Shown here: positions 35,955 to 45,527 of the stretch, piece after piece
How the letters are laid out: every line of letters begins with the position of its first letter
How positions within the stretch are numbered: position 1 is the first letter of the stretch
Assembly (NCBI GenBank): GCA_942493305.1
Contig: OW818686.1
Span: 3,534,001-3,598,000 of the forward strand
Direction: 5' to 3'
DNA: 64,000 nt
From: UBA7672 sp030824255
Lineage (GTDB): Bacteria; Pseudomonadota; Alphaproteobacteria; Caulobacterales; Hyphomonadaceae
The notes under the pieces: model-generated
The model's input: the letters and a program-made list of their open reading frames with translations, nothing else
Told to the model about the DNA's origin: nothing
The model's database searches: none
Made by a program: the position numbers and the translations under genes

Positions 35955-37288
35955 TTCAGTGGCTTCAGCATCGCGAGAGTCGATTTCGCAATCCGCGCCA
36001 CAATGTTGGGGCGCGGATCGACGATCTCTGCAATGTCGTATTCGATGGACGCACTCAACAGTAGTGCAATCTCACTGTCGCTCAGCCCGTAGCGCTTCTT
36101 CAACCACTGGCTCATGCCTGTCGTCGCACGCTGCAGCGAGGCATCAAGGCCGTTCTCGATCCCTGTCATCATCACGTAGTCGGCGTCTTCCAGCCAGACC
36201 TGGCTCAAGGCGTCCCCCTTGATCAGGTCGACCGTGAATTCGACATCCAGCGACGTCTCCAGCCCCTGTCCGCTGATCTCGCCATCGCCCTGCAATGCAT
36301 GGCCATCGCCCAGAGAAAGCAGCGCGCCCGCTGTCCAGACTGGGAAGTACAGCGTCGCGCCGGTGGTCACACGGTCATAGTCCATGTTGCCGCCGTGGAA
36401 CGCGACATCGCCTGCCATGAGCGCCTGGTTGAACATGGGTGCAACGCCAATCGACCCGATCATCGGCTTCAACGGCAGTTCGAGATTGGCCAGATTGTCA
36501 GTTGGCGTTTCGGGGCGCGCCACACCGCGCTCGCGGTCCAGCACCCAGTTGCGGTTCCAGTTCGGTGTCCGCGTCTGCGTGGCGCCCGGCAACAGCGCCC
36601 TGCCATCCAGACCGCTGGACGCCATGTGCGCTACGTCGCGATTGAGGCTCACCTTGTTGAGTTTCACCACCAGCGTGTCTCCCGGCATCGCCCCGGTCAC
36701 GAAGATCGGCCCAGTCAGTGTATTGCCCGGCATCCCGCGATACTTCAGTTGCTTGTCACGCCCCTCATTATCGAGCGTGAACGTGCGCACCGTGTCTCCT
36801 GGGTAGACAGTGAGGCCAGGTTTGTGCCGCGCCGAATACTGCAGGAAAAATGTGGTCGGCGCGTAGTCGTGGACAGCCGGCGCCTGCGTATTCACCACGG
36901 TCCTGGCCGCGACCACCTGAACGGTCACGCCATATAGCTCGCCGAAGCCTTCCAGCAGTTCCGAATTCGCCGTTTCCATGTTGAACGTGATGTTGCCGAC
37001 AAACGTCGTCCCACGCGTCACCGCGAGCCTGACATAGGTCGCAGAGCGACGTCCTCTGAGAGTCAGCGGGAAGTAGCGGTTTTCATCCAGCGGACCGGAT
37101 TGCCCCTCAACCTCATTGCCTGTTTGCGTCAGCGTCATCTCTGCCGCCGACGAGCCGTTCGCGAATGTTACAAAGACATTCCACTTGCCGTCCAACGAGA
37201 CGGCAGGCTGTGCGTCGCTGACATGCGCACAAGCGCTGACCGCGCCCAAAAGGACGAGTGCGAGCAGGATCCGGACGGCGGCGCGCAT
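35951..37288 (-). CDS. acetamidase/formamidase-family lipoprotein
   Basis: A 445-residue protein with a lipoprotein signal (VSAC, Cys20). Residues about 25-115 form a beta-rich extra domain; the rest matches the acetamidase/formamidase family (GDTVRTFTLDNEG, GPIFVTGAMPGDTLVV, HGGNMDYDRVTTGATLYFPV, LSLGDGHALQGDGEISGQGLE). The family hydrolyses formamide or acetamide; members with a lipid anchor are poorly known. Substrate unproven. It converges on the GH130 gene with a four-base overlap. Confidence 0.85.
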   Translation of the reverse strand: MRAAVRILLALVLLGAVSACAHVSDAQPAVSLDGKWNVFVTFANGSSAAEMTLTQTGNEVEGQSGPLDENRYFPLTLRGRRSATYVRLAVTRGTTFVGNITFNMETANSELLEGFGELYGVTVQVVAARTVVNTQAPAVHDYAPTTFFLQYSARHKPGLTVYPGDTVRTFTLDNEGRDKQLKYRGMPGNTLTGPIFVTGAMPGDTLVVKLNKVSLNRDVAHMASSGLDGRALLPGATQTRTPNWNRNWVLDRERGVARPETPTDNLANLELPLKPMIGSIGVAPMFNQALMAGDVAFHGGNMDYDRVTTGATLYFPVWTAGALLSLGDGHALQGDGEISGQGLETSLDVEFTVDLIKGDALSQVWLEDADYVMMTGIENGLDASLQRATTGMSQWLKKRYGLSDSEIALLLSASIEYDIAEIVDPRPNIVARIAKSTLAMLKPLN

Positions 37289-37314
37289 GAATCCCCCAGC
37301 CCTTGATGCCGGAC

Positions 37315-38235
37315 CTATTCCTTGGCCCGCGCCCGGATATCGTCGAGCGAGATCTTGCCGCGCACCAGCAGGCCATAGTCGTCCGCCAGTGCGCCGGTGA
37401 TGTTACCCGGCGTGTAGTGATGCCCCGCCATCTCCGCCACCGGCGTCACTTCCGCCGCCGACCCAGTGATGAAGCACTCGGAGAAGCCAGAGAGCTCTTC
37501 CGGCGTGATATGGCGCTCGATCACCTCGAAACCGCGCGCGCGCGCCAGCTCTATCACCGTCTGGCGCGTGAGGCCGTTGAGGAAGCAATCCGGCAGCGGC
37601 GTATGGATCACCCCGTCCTTGATCAGGAACACGTTCGCGCCGGTCAGCTCCGCCACATAGCCGCGATAGTCCAGCATCAAAGCGTCCGAGAAGCCTTCGG
37701 CCTCCGCCTTGTGCTTGGACATGGTGCAGATCATGTAGAGGCCAGCCGCCTTCGCGGCAGACGGGATCGTGTCCGGGGAAGGCCGCTTCCAGTCGGACAT
37801 CGTAACGCGGATACCCTTGTTCTTGTCCGCAAAGTAGTTGCCCCACTCCCATGCCGCCACGCAGACGCGGATAGAGGCCTGCTGGGCGGAAACGCCCATC
37901 ATTTCCGAGCCCCGCCAGGCAAACGCCCGGATGTAGCAGTTGGAGAAGCCGTTCTTCTCCATGACCTCGCGCTTGATCCGGTCCAGATCGGCCACCGAAA
38001 CGGGGATCTTGTACCCCACCAGCTCCGCCGACTTGTGCAGGCGCTTCGAATGGTCCGTCGACCGGAACACCTGGCCCTCATAGGCCCGCTCGCCCTCGAA
38101 CACGCAGGAGCCGTAGTGCAGGCTGTGCGTCAGTACGTGAATCTTGGCGTCCCGCCACGGCGTCATCTGACCGTCCAGCCAGATCCAGCCGTCACGGTCG
38201 TCATAGGGGACAAAATTCGCGGAGGGGGCAGCCAT
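37315..38235 (-). CDS. ilvE: branched-chain amino-acid aminotransferase
   Basis: A 306-residue fold-type IV PLP aminotransferase for Leu, Ile and Val synthesis or breakdown. Recognisable parts are VPYDDRDGWIWLDGQM, HVLTHSLHYGSCVFEGERAY and the C-terminal ECFITGSAAEVTPV. It is divergent from the MarR-type gene (80-base gap), a neighbourhood seen in many alphaproteobacteria. Confidence 0.95.
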   Translation of the reverse strand: MAAPSANFVPYDDRDGWIWLDGQMTPWRDAKIHVLTHSLHYGSCVFEGERAYEGQVFRSTDHSKRLHKSAELVGYKIPVSVADLDRIKREVMEKNGFSNCYIRAFAWRGSEMMGVSAQQASIRVCVAAWEWGNYFADKNKGIRVTMSDWKRPSPDTIPSAAKAAGLYMICTMSKHKAEAEGFSDALMLDYRGYVAELTGANVFLIKDGVIHTPLPDCFLNGLTRQTVIELARARGFEVIERHITPEELSGFSECFITGSAAEVTPVAEMAGHHYTPGNITGALADDYGLLVRGKISLDDIRARAKE

Positions 38236-38315
38236 TTTCTCTCGTCCTTGAAAGACGCTTGTCTTGGGATTTGCTTGAATTTCGCGTCCTGCTTCTCCAT
38301 TGTCCGGTCGTGGCC

Positions 38316-38819
38316 ATGCCTGTCAACCGACCCATTTCCGCGCCCGGCGCGCCAGCAGCCCCTTCCGGGGCTGACAACCGGCTGTACCTGCGCGATCAGG
38401 ACCTGAACGAGGGTGCAGCCCTCATCCGGGCCGCCGCCCGTCGCCTGGGCGAACTGGCCGAAGCCGCCGGCGCCGCCGCCAGCATTTCCGCCCCCGAGAT
38501 GGACGTGCTGCAGGAAATCTTTGACGTCGGCCCCATGGATGTGGGCGACCTTCGCGCCCGCCTGAACGCCCCCAAGCAATCCCTTGCCCGCAATCTCAAT
38601 CAGCTTGAAGGGCGCGGCTTTGTGGCGCGGGAAACCGACCAGTCCGACCGCCGCCGCCGCCTCGTCACGCTAACCGCCGCCGGCATGGCCTTCGCCCGTG
38701 AATCGACCGAGCGCCGCCGCGCCGCCCTGCGCCAGGCTTTCCTCTCCGCCGGGCCCGACGCAGTGACCGGCGCCCGCCGCGTCCTGTCTGACCTTCTGCG
38801 CGTCCGGGGCGAACCGTGA
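38316..38819 (+). CDS. MarR family regulator (PetP-like)
   Basis: A 167-residue winged-helix regulator: VGDLRARLNAPKQSLARNLNQLEGRGFV is the recognition region, followed by the DRRRRLVTLT wing. The stop overlaps the GTG start of the next response regulator (GTGA). The MarR-OmpR order matches petP-petR of Rhodobacter, where petR is needed for bc1 expression; orthology here is inferred. I take the ATG at 38316 (MPVNRP) because earlier codons read through the promoter with ilvE. Confidence 0.86.
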   Translation: MPVNRPISAPGAPAAPSGADNRLYLRDQDLNEGAALIRAAARRLGELAEAAGAAASISAPEMDVLQEIFDVGPMDVGDLRARLNAPKQSLARNLNQLEGRGFVARETDQSDRRRRLVTLTAAGMAFARESTERRRAALRQAFLSAGPDAVTGARRVLSDLLRVRGEP

Positions 38820-39496
38820 TCCCGCACAAGGCGCATATCCTCGCCGTTGACGACGACGACCGCCTGCGGGACCTGCTGAAGCGCTTTCTCTCGCGCGAAG
38901 GCTATGACGTCACCAGCGCGAAAGATGCGGCCAGCGCCCGCAAGCTGATGACCACCATGAGTTTCGACCTCGTCATCCTCGATGTCATGATGCCTGGCGA
39001 AGACGGCCTCTCCCTGCTGAAAAGCGTGCGTGAGAAAAAATCCGACACGCCCGTCATCCTGCTCACAGCGCGCGGCCTGCCCGCCGAACGTATCGAAGGC
39101 CTTCGGATCGGCGCCGACGACTATCTCTCCAAGCCGTTCGAGCCGGAGGAACTTGTCCTCCGCATAGGCTCCATCCTCAAACGCGCAGCGCCCGAGACAC
39201 CGGTGGAAGAGATCAAGCTTGCCGGCATGATCTTCCACGTCGGCAAGGGTGAACTGCGCAAGGATGGCCGCATTGTTCGCCTCACCGAGAGCGAGACGCA
39301 ACTCCTCTCCATTCTTGCTGGCCGCGCCGGGGTCGCCATTTCGCGTCACGAGCTTGCCATGCTCACCGCTGCCGGCGTCGAGCGCTCCGTCGATGTCCAG
39401 GTCACCCGCCTGCGCCGCAAGATCGAGCGCGACCCGCGCGAGCCCGTCCACCTGCAGACCGTGCGCGGCGTGGGCTACCGGTTGACCGGGGAATAA
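38816..39496 (+). CDS. OmpR-family response regulator (PetR-like)
   Basis: A 226-residue regulator: receiver domain with AVDDDDR and phosphoacceptor Asp56 (ILDVMMPGEDG), and a winged-helix DNA-binding domain ending QTVRGVGYRLTGE. GTG start, overlapping the MarR gene by four bases. The histidine kinase that follows after three bases is the likely partner. Target genes are unknown. Confidence 0.94.
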   Translation: MIPHKAHILAVDDDDRLRDLLKRFLSREGYDVTSAKDAASARKLMTTMSFDLVILDVMMPGEDGLSLLKSVREKKSDTPVILLTARGLPAERIEGLRIGADDYLSKPFEPEELVLRIGSILKRAAPETPVEEIKLAGMIFHVGKGELRKDGRIVRLTESETQLLSILAGRAGVAISRHELAMLTAAGVERSVDVQVTRLRRKIERDPREPVHLQTVRGVGYRLTGE

Positions 39497-39499
39497 TTC

Positions 39500-40837
39500 A
39501 TGCGCCTGCGCGACTACACACCGCGCGGCTTCAACGCCCGCAACCTGCTGATCCTCATTGCTCCGATGATCGTGTTCGTCGTCGCAATGACGATCTACTT
39601 TTTTTACACCCATGTCGAACAGGTGAACGACAAGCTCTCGCGCGGCGTCGTCGACGAACTCGCCTTCCTCGAACAGCAGCGACAGGACGCGCCGGAAGAC
39701 TGGCCGCGCCTCGTCGATGGCTTTCGTCGCGCTGGCCTGCTCGACATTTCCTTCACACACGGCACAAGCGAGCTGGTAACGCCCCCCGGCAACGGTGATT
39801 GCTGCATCGAATTCGGCCGCAATCTCGACGTCCGCTTTCCCGGCCTGCCCAAGGTCTACCGTTACCTCGCGGGTGATCTTCTCACCGTGCGCATGCTGCT
39901 GCCCGACGGCCTCCTCGAAGCGAGGCTCGACCGAAAGCGCGTGATCATCATCAACGCGCACATCTTCATCGTGTGGTCGGTGATCTTCAGCGTCCTTCTA
40001 CTGCTGACCTCGTACCTGTTCCTGCGCAACCAGATCCGTTCGATCCTGCAGCTGTCCTGGGCCGCCGATGCTTTCGGCCGCGGCGAGGACGTGCCGAACT
40101 TCAAGCCATCCGGCGCCATCGAGGTTCGCAAGGCCGCTCGTTCCATCATCCGTATGCGCACGCGCATCCTGCGCTACACCGATCAGCGCACCGCCATGCT
40201 CGCCGGCGTCAGTCATGACCTGCGCACGCCGCTTGCGCGCCTGAAGCTCGAACTCGCCCTCGCGCCGAAGGATTTCGATACCACGCCAGCAAAGAACGAC
40301 ATCAACGAGATGGAGCGTATGCTAGACGGCTATCTCGCTTTCGCGCGCGGCGAAGAAGGCGAACAGCCCGTCCAGTCAGATCTCGTCGCTCTCGCCCGTG
40401 AAGCCGTTTCAGCAGCCAGCGCCCGTTCACAACTCGAATTCGTGGCGCCGGCTCCAGTCCAGATGCGCCTGCGTCCGCTTGCCCTGAAGCGCGCAATCAC
40501 CAATCTCGCCAACAATGCCGCCGACTACGGAAAACAGGTGCGGGTCACTGTCGCCTCCCTCTCGGGCGAAGCCGTCATCACGGTAGAAGACAATGGCCCC
40601 GGCATCCCGTCGGAATATTACGACGACGCCTTCAAGCCCTTCAGCCGTCTCGACGCTGCGCGCAACCAGAACGTCTCCGGCGTCGGCCTGGGCCTCACCA
40701 TCACACGCGACACCGCCCGCGCCCATGGCGGCGATGTCACGCTGGGAAAGTCAGAACTCGGCGGCCTGCGCGCCATCATCCGCCTGCCGCTCGATGCGGA
40801 ACGCCCCAAAGGCATGGGCGACGAGGACGACGAGTAG
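39500..40837 (+). CDS. sensor histidine kinase (EnvZ-like)
   Basis: A 445-residue inner-membrane kinase. TM helices at about 16-36 and 154-175 enclose a periplasmic domain of roughly 115 residues; a HAMP-like linker follows. The phosphoacceptor is His239 in GVSHDLRTPLARLKLEL. The ATP-binding domain has NNAADYG (N box), VEDNGPGIP and GVGLGLTI. It should phosphorylate the upstream PetR-like regulator. Signal unknown. Confidence 0.94.
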   Translation: MRLRDYTPRGFNARNLLILIAPMIVFVVAMTIYFFYTHVEQVNDKLSRGVVDELAFLEQQRQDAPEDWPRLVDGFRRAGLLDISFTHGTSELVTPPGNGDCCIEFGRNLDVRFPGLPKVYRYLAGDLLTVRMLLPDGLLEARLDRKRVIIINAHIFIVWSVIFSVLLLLTSYLFLRNQIRSILQLSWAADAFGRGEDVPNFKPSGAIEVRKAARSIIRMRTRILRYTDQRTAMLAGVSHDLRTPLARLKLELALAPKDFDTTPAKNDINEMERMLDGYLAFARGEEGEQPVQSDLVALAREAVSAASARSQLEFVAPAPVQMRLRPLALKRAITNLANNAADYGKQVRVTVASLSGEAVITVEDNGPGIPSEYYDDAFKPFSRLDAARNQNVSGVGLGLTITRDTARAHGGDVTLGKSELGGLRAIIRLPLDAERPKGMGDEDDE

Positions 40838-41146
40838 ATGGGCGCCGCGAAAGGCGGGCAATTTTATCTCGGGTTCCTGAGCGCTGGACTAATGTATTTT
40901 GGCGTCATGCTGATCGCCTTGTACGGTTTCTATTTCGTGTTTCTTGGAGGAGGCCAACTTCTCAAGGACTGGCGACTGGAACTGATGATTTGGACAGTGT
41001 TCTTCCTCGTTTTTGTGGGAGGAACCTACATCAGCTTCCGATTGAAAACGCGGAAAGGCTATCCGCCCGAGTGGGACCGGTTGAGATGCTGGGCGTGCGG
41101 CTGGAACGCATTCACCCTGGGCATGGGACCAACGGGCTCAGACTGA
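40838..41146 (+). CDS. small two-TM protein with C-terminal CWAC motif
   Basis: A 102-residue protein beginning directly after the kinase stop (TAG ATG). TM segments are at about 10-35 and 47-66. The short cytoplasmic tail contains RCWACGW, a CxxC-like pair. Unrecognised. Its junction with the kinase suggests co-translation and a possible accessory role in signalling; that is inference only. Confidence 0.6.
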   Translation: MGAAKGGQFYLGFLSAGLMYFGVMLIALYGFYFVFLGGGQLLKDWRLELMIWTVFFLVFVGGTYISFRLKTRKGYPPEWDRLRCWACGWNAFTLGMGPTGSD

Positions 41147-41153
41147 ACGCCTC

Positions 41154-41567
41154 TCAGCCTGCGCTGGAGAAGTCGCGCCGCGCCCCGATGATCGTGATCG
41201 TGAAACCGGCCACAACATCCAGCAGCATCATGAAGAGCAGCAGGAAGAACACGGACGTCCCAAATGGGGCGACCATCAGGAACAGCACGATCGCCACGAC
41301 CAGAAGCAAGGTCGACAGGGCGTGATTGAACAGCGTCGCCGTGCCGGTGCCGGTCGCCTTGAGCAGGTCGACGAACATGAAGATCAATCCGATGCCGATG
41401 ATCATGTCGCCCCAGCTGACGCTCCAGATGCTCGCCGAAGGCAACTCGAACGACATCAGGCTGGCTTGAAGGCCGGAGACGAAACCTGCGCCGCCTGTCA
41501 GTGCACCGATTACATAAAAGAGCACCGGAACCAGCAGGCTCGGAAACGCTGTCAGTGAGAATTTCAT
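41154..41567 (-). CDS. uncharacterised four-TM membrane protein
   Basis: A 137-residue, strongly hydrophobic protein with about four TM helices (roughly 6-35, 52-70, 80-102, 106-127). No enzymatic motif. It sits alone, converging on the small two-TM gene. Similar small membrane proteins are common in alphaproteobacteria, with unknown function. Confidence 0.7.
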   Translation of the reverse strand: MKFSLTAFPSLLVPVLFYVIGALTGGAGFVSGLQASLMSFELPSASIWSVSWGDMIIGIGLIFMFVDLLKATGTGTATLFNHALSTLLLVVAIVLFLMVAPFGTSVFFLLLFMMLLDVVAGFTITIIGARRDFSSAG

Positions 41568-41657
41568 GCTCGCCCGCCTGTCGATTGCCGTGAATACGGC
41601 GCGCGCATCCGCGCGCCCAATGTCAAACCCGTCCGGGAAGCGACACGCGAGTCCGCG

Positions 41658-42512
41658 CTACTTCTTCTCTGCCTCGCGCGCCAGCTCCGCCCCGCGCCGC
41701 ACGGCGGCATCGACAGCCTTGCGCATCAGGTCGGGCATCCCGCCGCCAGTCATAAGCACATCAAGCGCCGCCGCCGTCGTTCCGCCAGGCGACGTCACCT
41801 GCTTGCGAAGCTCCGCCGGCGACTCCGCGAACTCCCCGAGCAGCGCACCCGCGCCGATAATCGTCTCGCGCGCCAGCGCATTCGCCGTCGCTTCATCAAG
41901 CCCTGCCGATTTGCCCGCAGCCGCCAGCGACTCCACCAGCAGGAACACATAGGCGGGGCCGGACCCAGACACGGCCGTCACCGCATCCATCTGCGCTTCC
42001 TTAAGAGGGCCGGCGACGAAGCCCAGCGGCTCAAGCAGGCCAGCGGTCGCTGCGGCCTCCGCCTCGCCACATGCCTCCGATAACGCAAATCCTGTCGCGC
42101 CCATGCCGATCGCGCCCGGCGTGTTCGGCATCGCCCGTGCGACCTTCTTCGAGCCCAGCGCGCCGATGATCCGGTCGATCGTCACGCCCGCCATGATGGA
42201 CACCACCAGCGTATCCGGCCCGACCCAGGCCTTCAGCGTATCCGCCGCGCCCGCAAACCCCTGCGGCTTCACGGCCAGCACAACGATATCAGCAACCTGC
42301 GGCGCCGGATTGAGGTCGATCAGCTTTGTCGCCGCCGCCTGACTCACGTCGTCGCCCGGATGGGGCTCGACAACGGAAAGCTTCGCGAGCCCCGCCGCGC
42401 CAAGATCAGCAATCCACCCGCGCGCCATCGCGGAGCCCATGCGGCCCGCGCCAACCAGAACTGCATGCTTGAGCAGCGCCTGCCCCGCGTTTGGGGGATA
42501 GCCCGCTGTCAT
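41658..42512 (-). CDS. proC: pyrroline-5-carboxylate reductase
   Basis: A 284-residue NAD(P)H enzyme for the last step of proline synthesis. The Rossmann motif is AVLVGAGRMGSAMARGW. The family signature near the C-terminus reads VTSPGGTTAAALDVL. Length fits. It lies three bases after the YbjN-domain gene on the same strand. Confidence 0.97.
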   Translation of the reverse strand: MTAGYPPNAGQALLKHAVLVGAGRMGSAMARGWIADLGAAGLAKLSVVEPHPGDDVSQAAATKLIDLNPAPQVADIVVLAVKPQGFAGAADTLKAWVGPDTLVVSIMAGVTIDRIIGALGSKKVARAMPNTPGAIGMGATGFALSEACGEAEAAATAGLLEPLGFVAGPLKEAQMDAVTAVSGSGPAYVFLLVESLAAAGKSAGLDEATANALARETIIGAGALLGEFAESPAELRKQVTSPGGTTAAALDVLMTGGGMPDLMRKAVDAAVRRGAELAREAEKK

Positions 42513-42515
42513 GGC

Positions 42516-43019
42516 TTACGCCTCGCCGTGCGTCTCGAATATGACGGCGTTGACCGCCTCTTCGGCAGACTTGCCGGCCCACACGACGAAGTTGAACGCA
42601 GGGAGGAACTGGTCCGCCGCGTCCAGTGCGGCGCCCAGGATAGCCGCCACTTCGCCCGGATCGGGCGCGATCCGATCGAGCATCGGAATGGTGTGACGGA
42701 AAACCGCGACGCCATCCTCATTCCAGTAATCGAAGTGGCCCAGCCACAGCCGCTCATTGATGCGGCGGAGAAGATCGGAAATCGCGGTCTGCTTCGCATG
42801 TGGCGCACGCAGGTCCAGCGTCAGCGAGAAGTTCAGCGAGGCCGGCTCGTCGCGCCAGACGAACATGCCGCCGAACTCGCCCCACTTGGTCATCGACGCG
42901 CAATGCACGACGCCTTCTTCGGTGCGCTCACAGGCCCAGCCGGCGCCGAGCACAGTCTGCTCGATGACTTCCATCGCGCCATCCGTATTCGGCATGGAGA
43001 AAGAATCGACTTGCGACAT
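42516..43019 (-). CDS. YbjN-domain protein
   Basis: A 167-residue cytoplasmic protein of the YbjN family (type-III-secretion-chaperone-like fold). The strands FGGMFVWRDEPASLNFSL and WLGHFDYWNEDGVAVFRHT are typical of alphaproteobacterial members. The start at 43019 has GGGAGGACC upstream. Function unknown; it precedes proC. Confidence 0.85.
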   Translation of the reverse strand: MSQVDSFSMPNTDGAMEVIEQTVLGAGWACERTEEGVVHCASMTKWGEFGGMFVWRDEPASLNFSLTLDLRAPHAKQTAISDLLRRINERLWLGHFDYWNEDGVAVFRHTIPMLDRIAPDPGEVAAILGAALDAADQFLPAFNFVVWAGKSAEEAVNAVIFETHGEA

Positions 43020-43131
43020 CTGGTCCTCCCGGAATCGCAGGGCAAAACCCCGCATCCGATTCAAACGCTATAGGTCATGGCCACATCTAACAATGGCGGC
43101 TTGGTTAAGGCTTTGGTCAGACGAATCAGGC

Positions 43132-43383
43132 TCAGCGTCCGCCGAGCTTCGCTTCCAGATCGGCCACGCGCTTCTCCAGAGCTTCTGCTTTCTCTAGCGC
43201 ATTTCGGGCCAACGCCTTCAGGGCATCCACTTCTTCGCGCTTGGCGAGATCAGCCTCGGCCACAATTCGCTCAGCCATCGACCGGAACAGGGCTTTTCCC
43301 TCGTCGCCAGCAGCCTGCGCCATGCCCGCAGCGCCCTGCATCATCTTGGAAATATCGTCCATGAATGCGTTGCGGGACTGCAT
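43132..43383 (-). CDS. ubiK: UbiK-family ubiquinone accessory factor (BMFP)
   Basis: An 83-residue protein with an amphipathic N-terminus and a C-terminal coiled coil (AKREEVDALKALARNALEKAE, trimmed). It matches UbiK/YqiC, which binds the soluble Coq biosynthesis complex and aids membrane fusion. It is divergent from lgt, the usual arrangement. Confidence 0.87.
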   Translation of the reverse strand: MQSRNAFMDDISKMMQGAAGMAQAAGDEGKALFRSMAERIVAEADLAKREEVDALKALARNALEKAEALEKRVADLEAKLGGR

Positions 43384-43484
43384 TGTGCGCCTCTGCGGTA
43401 GACCCCGCCGTTGGAGCCGGTATCTATATGGCCTACTAAGCCCGGGATTTCAAAGCCGTCCCGCGCAGTACACAGGAATTCCGC

Positions 43485-44435
43485 ATGTATCTTCCCCTGG
43501 AGATCCCCTTTCCGAGGATCGACCCTGCGGCGTTCACCATCCCGCTGCCCGAAATGCTGCTCGGGCCGATCCAGCTTGGGCCATTTCCCGTGCGCTGGTA
43601 CGCGCTGGGCTACATTTTCGGCCTGCTGATCGGATGGTGGTATGCCGTGAAGATGGTCTCGACCGCCCGCCTTTGGGGCAGCGCGGAGAAGGGCCCGCTC
43701 CAGCGCGCCGACATCGACGACTTCGCCTTCTACGCGATGATCGGCATCCTGCTTGGCGGCCGCATCGGCTACATCCTGTTTTATACGATCCCCTACGAGT
43801 CCCATAAGATCTTCGGGCCCGGCGGCGACATCATGTTCATCTTCCGCATGTGGGAAGGCGGCATGTCGTTCCACGGTGGCCTCATCGGCGCGATCGTCGC
43901 GGTCTTTGCAACGGCCTACCTCCGCAAGATCCCGGTGCTCAGCCTCGGCGACATCGCGTGCGCCGCGGCGCCGATCGGCATCTTCCTCGTTCGCATGGCC
44001 AACTTCATCAACGGCGAACTCTATGGCCGCACCACGGATGTACCGTGGGCCATGCGCTTCCCCGACTACAACTGGGCGACTCGCGAATGGGGCCCGGTCG
44101 ATGGCAAGCCCCTCGTCCATCCCAGCCAGCTCTACGAAGCAGCGCTCGAAGGCGTCGTGCTGTTCGCCATCTGCGCGCTCGCCGTGTGGAAGTTCGGCGC
44201 CCTGCGCCGGCCGGGACTGGTCGCTGGCATCTTCCTGGTCGGCTACGCGCTCGCACGCTCCTTCTCGGAAACATTCCGGGAGCCGGACAACTTCACGCAA
44301 GGCGTGATGCCGGAGTGGTTCACCATGGGCATGTTGCTCTCGTTGCCCATGCTCCTCGCCGGCGCCTATCTCATCTGGCGCGCCAACCGTGCGCCGGGCA
44401 GCGGCCCCAGCAGCAACGAGGTGAGGCCCGCGTGA
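43485..44435 (+). CDS. lgt: prolipoprotein diacylglyceryl transferase
   Basis: A 316-residue, seven-TM enzyme that lipidates the lipobox cysteine of exported prolipoproteins. The signature is MANFINGELYGRTTD, with the catalytic HGG at MSFHGGLIG. Length is normal. Several lipoprotein substrates are encoded nearby. MidA follows after 22 bases. Confidence 0.97.
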   Translation: MYLPLEIPFPRIDPAAFTIPLPEMLLGPIQLGPFPVRWYALGYIFGLLIGWWYAVKMVSTARLWGSAEKGPLQRADIDDFAFYAMIGILLGGRIGYILFYTIPYESHKIFGPGGDIMFIFRMWEGGMSFHGGLIGAIVAVFATAYLRKIPVLSLGDIACAAAPIGIFLVRMANFINGELYGRTTDVPWAMRFPDYNWATREWGPVDGKPLVHPSQLYEAALEGVVLFAICALAVWKFGALRRPGLVAGIFLVGYALARSFSETFREPDNFTQGVMPEWFTMGMLLSLPMLLAGAYLIWRANRAPGSGPSSNEVRPA

Positions 44436-44457
44436 CCACTCCGCTTCGGAGGGGGAC

Positions 44458-45504
44458 ATGACTGACCTGCGCCAGCGGATCGTCGAAGCCATCCGCGTCA
44501 ACGGGCCCATGCCCGTGTCGCTCTACATGCTGATGTGCCTGCACGATCCGCGTGACGGCTATTACGCCACGCGTCCGGCCTTCAACCATGACTTCACCAC
44601 CGCGCCCGAAACCACACAGGTCTTCGGTGAGCTGATCGGCCTCTGGGCGGCTCATGAATGGATGGCGCTCGGCAAGCCCGGCGCCTTCCATCTCATCGAG
44701 CTTGGCCCGGGCCGCGGCGTGATGATGGCCGACGCCCTGCGCGCCGCCCGCTCCGTCCCCGGCTTCCTCGACGCCGCACGCATCTCGCTGGTCGAAGCCA
44801 GCCCCGCCCTCCGCGACGAGCAGGCCAAGCTGCTGGCGCAATACAGGATCCACCACCACGACGATCTCGATGACGTGCCCGCCGGCCCGTCCATCATCCT
44901 CGCCAATGAATTCCTCGATTGCCTCGCCATCCGCCAGTTCGTGCGCGACGGCGAGGTCTGGCGGGAACGTCAGGTCGGCCTCGACACGCAGGGCCATCTC
45001 GCGCTCGGCCTCGGCCCGCCCGGCGACCTGCCCGCGCACGTTGCGCCGAAGGGCGATCAGGTCGAATTCGCCCCCGCACTCGAAAACTTCGCCGACACCA
45101 TCGCGCGCCGCCTCCTCGCGCATCCCGGCCGCGCCCTGCTGATCGACTACGGCCCCGCCGATCATTCGCCCGGCGACACGCTGCGCGCCTTCCAGATCGG
45201 CCGCCAGGTCTCGCCCCTCGCCGATCCCGGCGCGACCGACCTCACCGCCGATGTCGACTTCCAGCGCCTCGCCAAATTCTGCGAGGAGCGCGGCCTCGCC
45301 GTTCACGGCCCAACTACGCAGCAGTTCTTCCTCGCCGCGCTTGGCGCCCGTCATCGCGCGGAATCCCTCGCCCGCACCAACCCGGATCGCGCCAACGAAA
45401 TCCGCGCCGGCGTCACCCGCCTGCTCGACCCCGACGACATGGGGGCCACCTTCCGCGTCATCGCCCTCACCCCGCCGGGCGCCGATGCGCCTCCGGGCTT
45501 CTGA
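44458..45504 (+). CDS. MidA/NDUFAF7-like SAM-dependent methyltransferase
   Basis: A 348-residue class I methyltransferase of the DUF185/COG1565 family. SAM motif LIELGPGRGVMMADALRAA; ILANEFLDCLAIRQFV is also typical. The mitochondrial relative methylates an arginine in complex I subunit NDUFS2; bacterial function is inferred. It lies between lgt and the pgeF-like gene, a common run. Confidence 0.93.
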   Translation: MTDLRQRIVEAIRVNGPMPVSLYMLMCLHDPRDGYYATRPAFNHDFTTAPETTQVFGELIGLWAAHEWMALGKPGAFHLIELGPGRGVMMADALRAARSVPGFLDAARISLVEASPALRDEQAKLLAQYRIHHHDDLDDVPAGPSIILANEFLDCLAIRQFVRDGEVWRERQVGLDTQGHLALGLGPPGDLPAHVAPKGDQVEFAPALENFADTIARRLLAHPGRALLIDYGPADHSPGDTLRAFQIGRQVSPLADPGATDLTADVDFQRLAKFCEERGLAVHGPTTQQFFLAALGARHRAESLARTNPDRANEIRAGVTRLLDPDDMGATFRVIALTPPGADAPPGF

Positions 45505-45527
45505 CAAACCGTGTTAGCAACGCCGCC

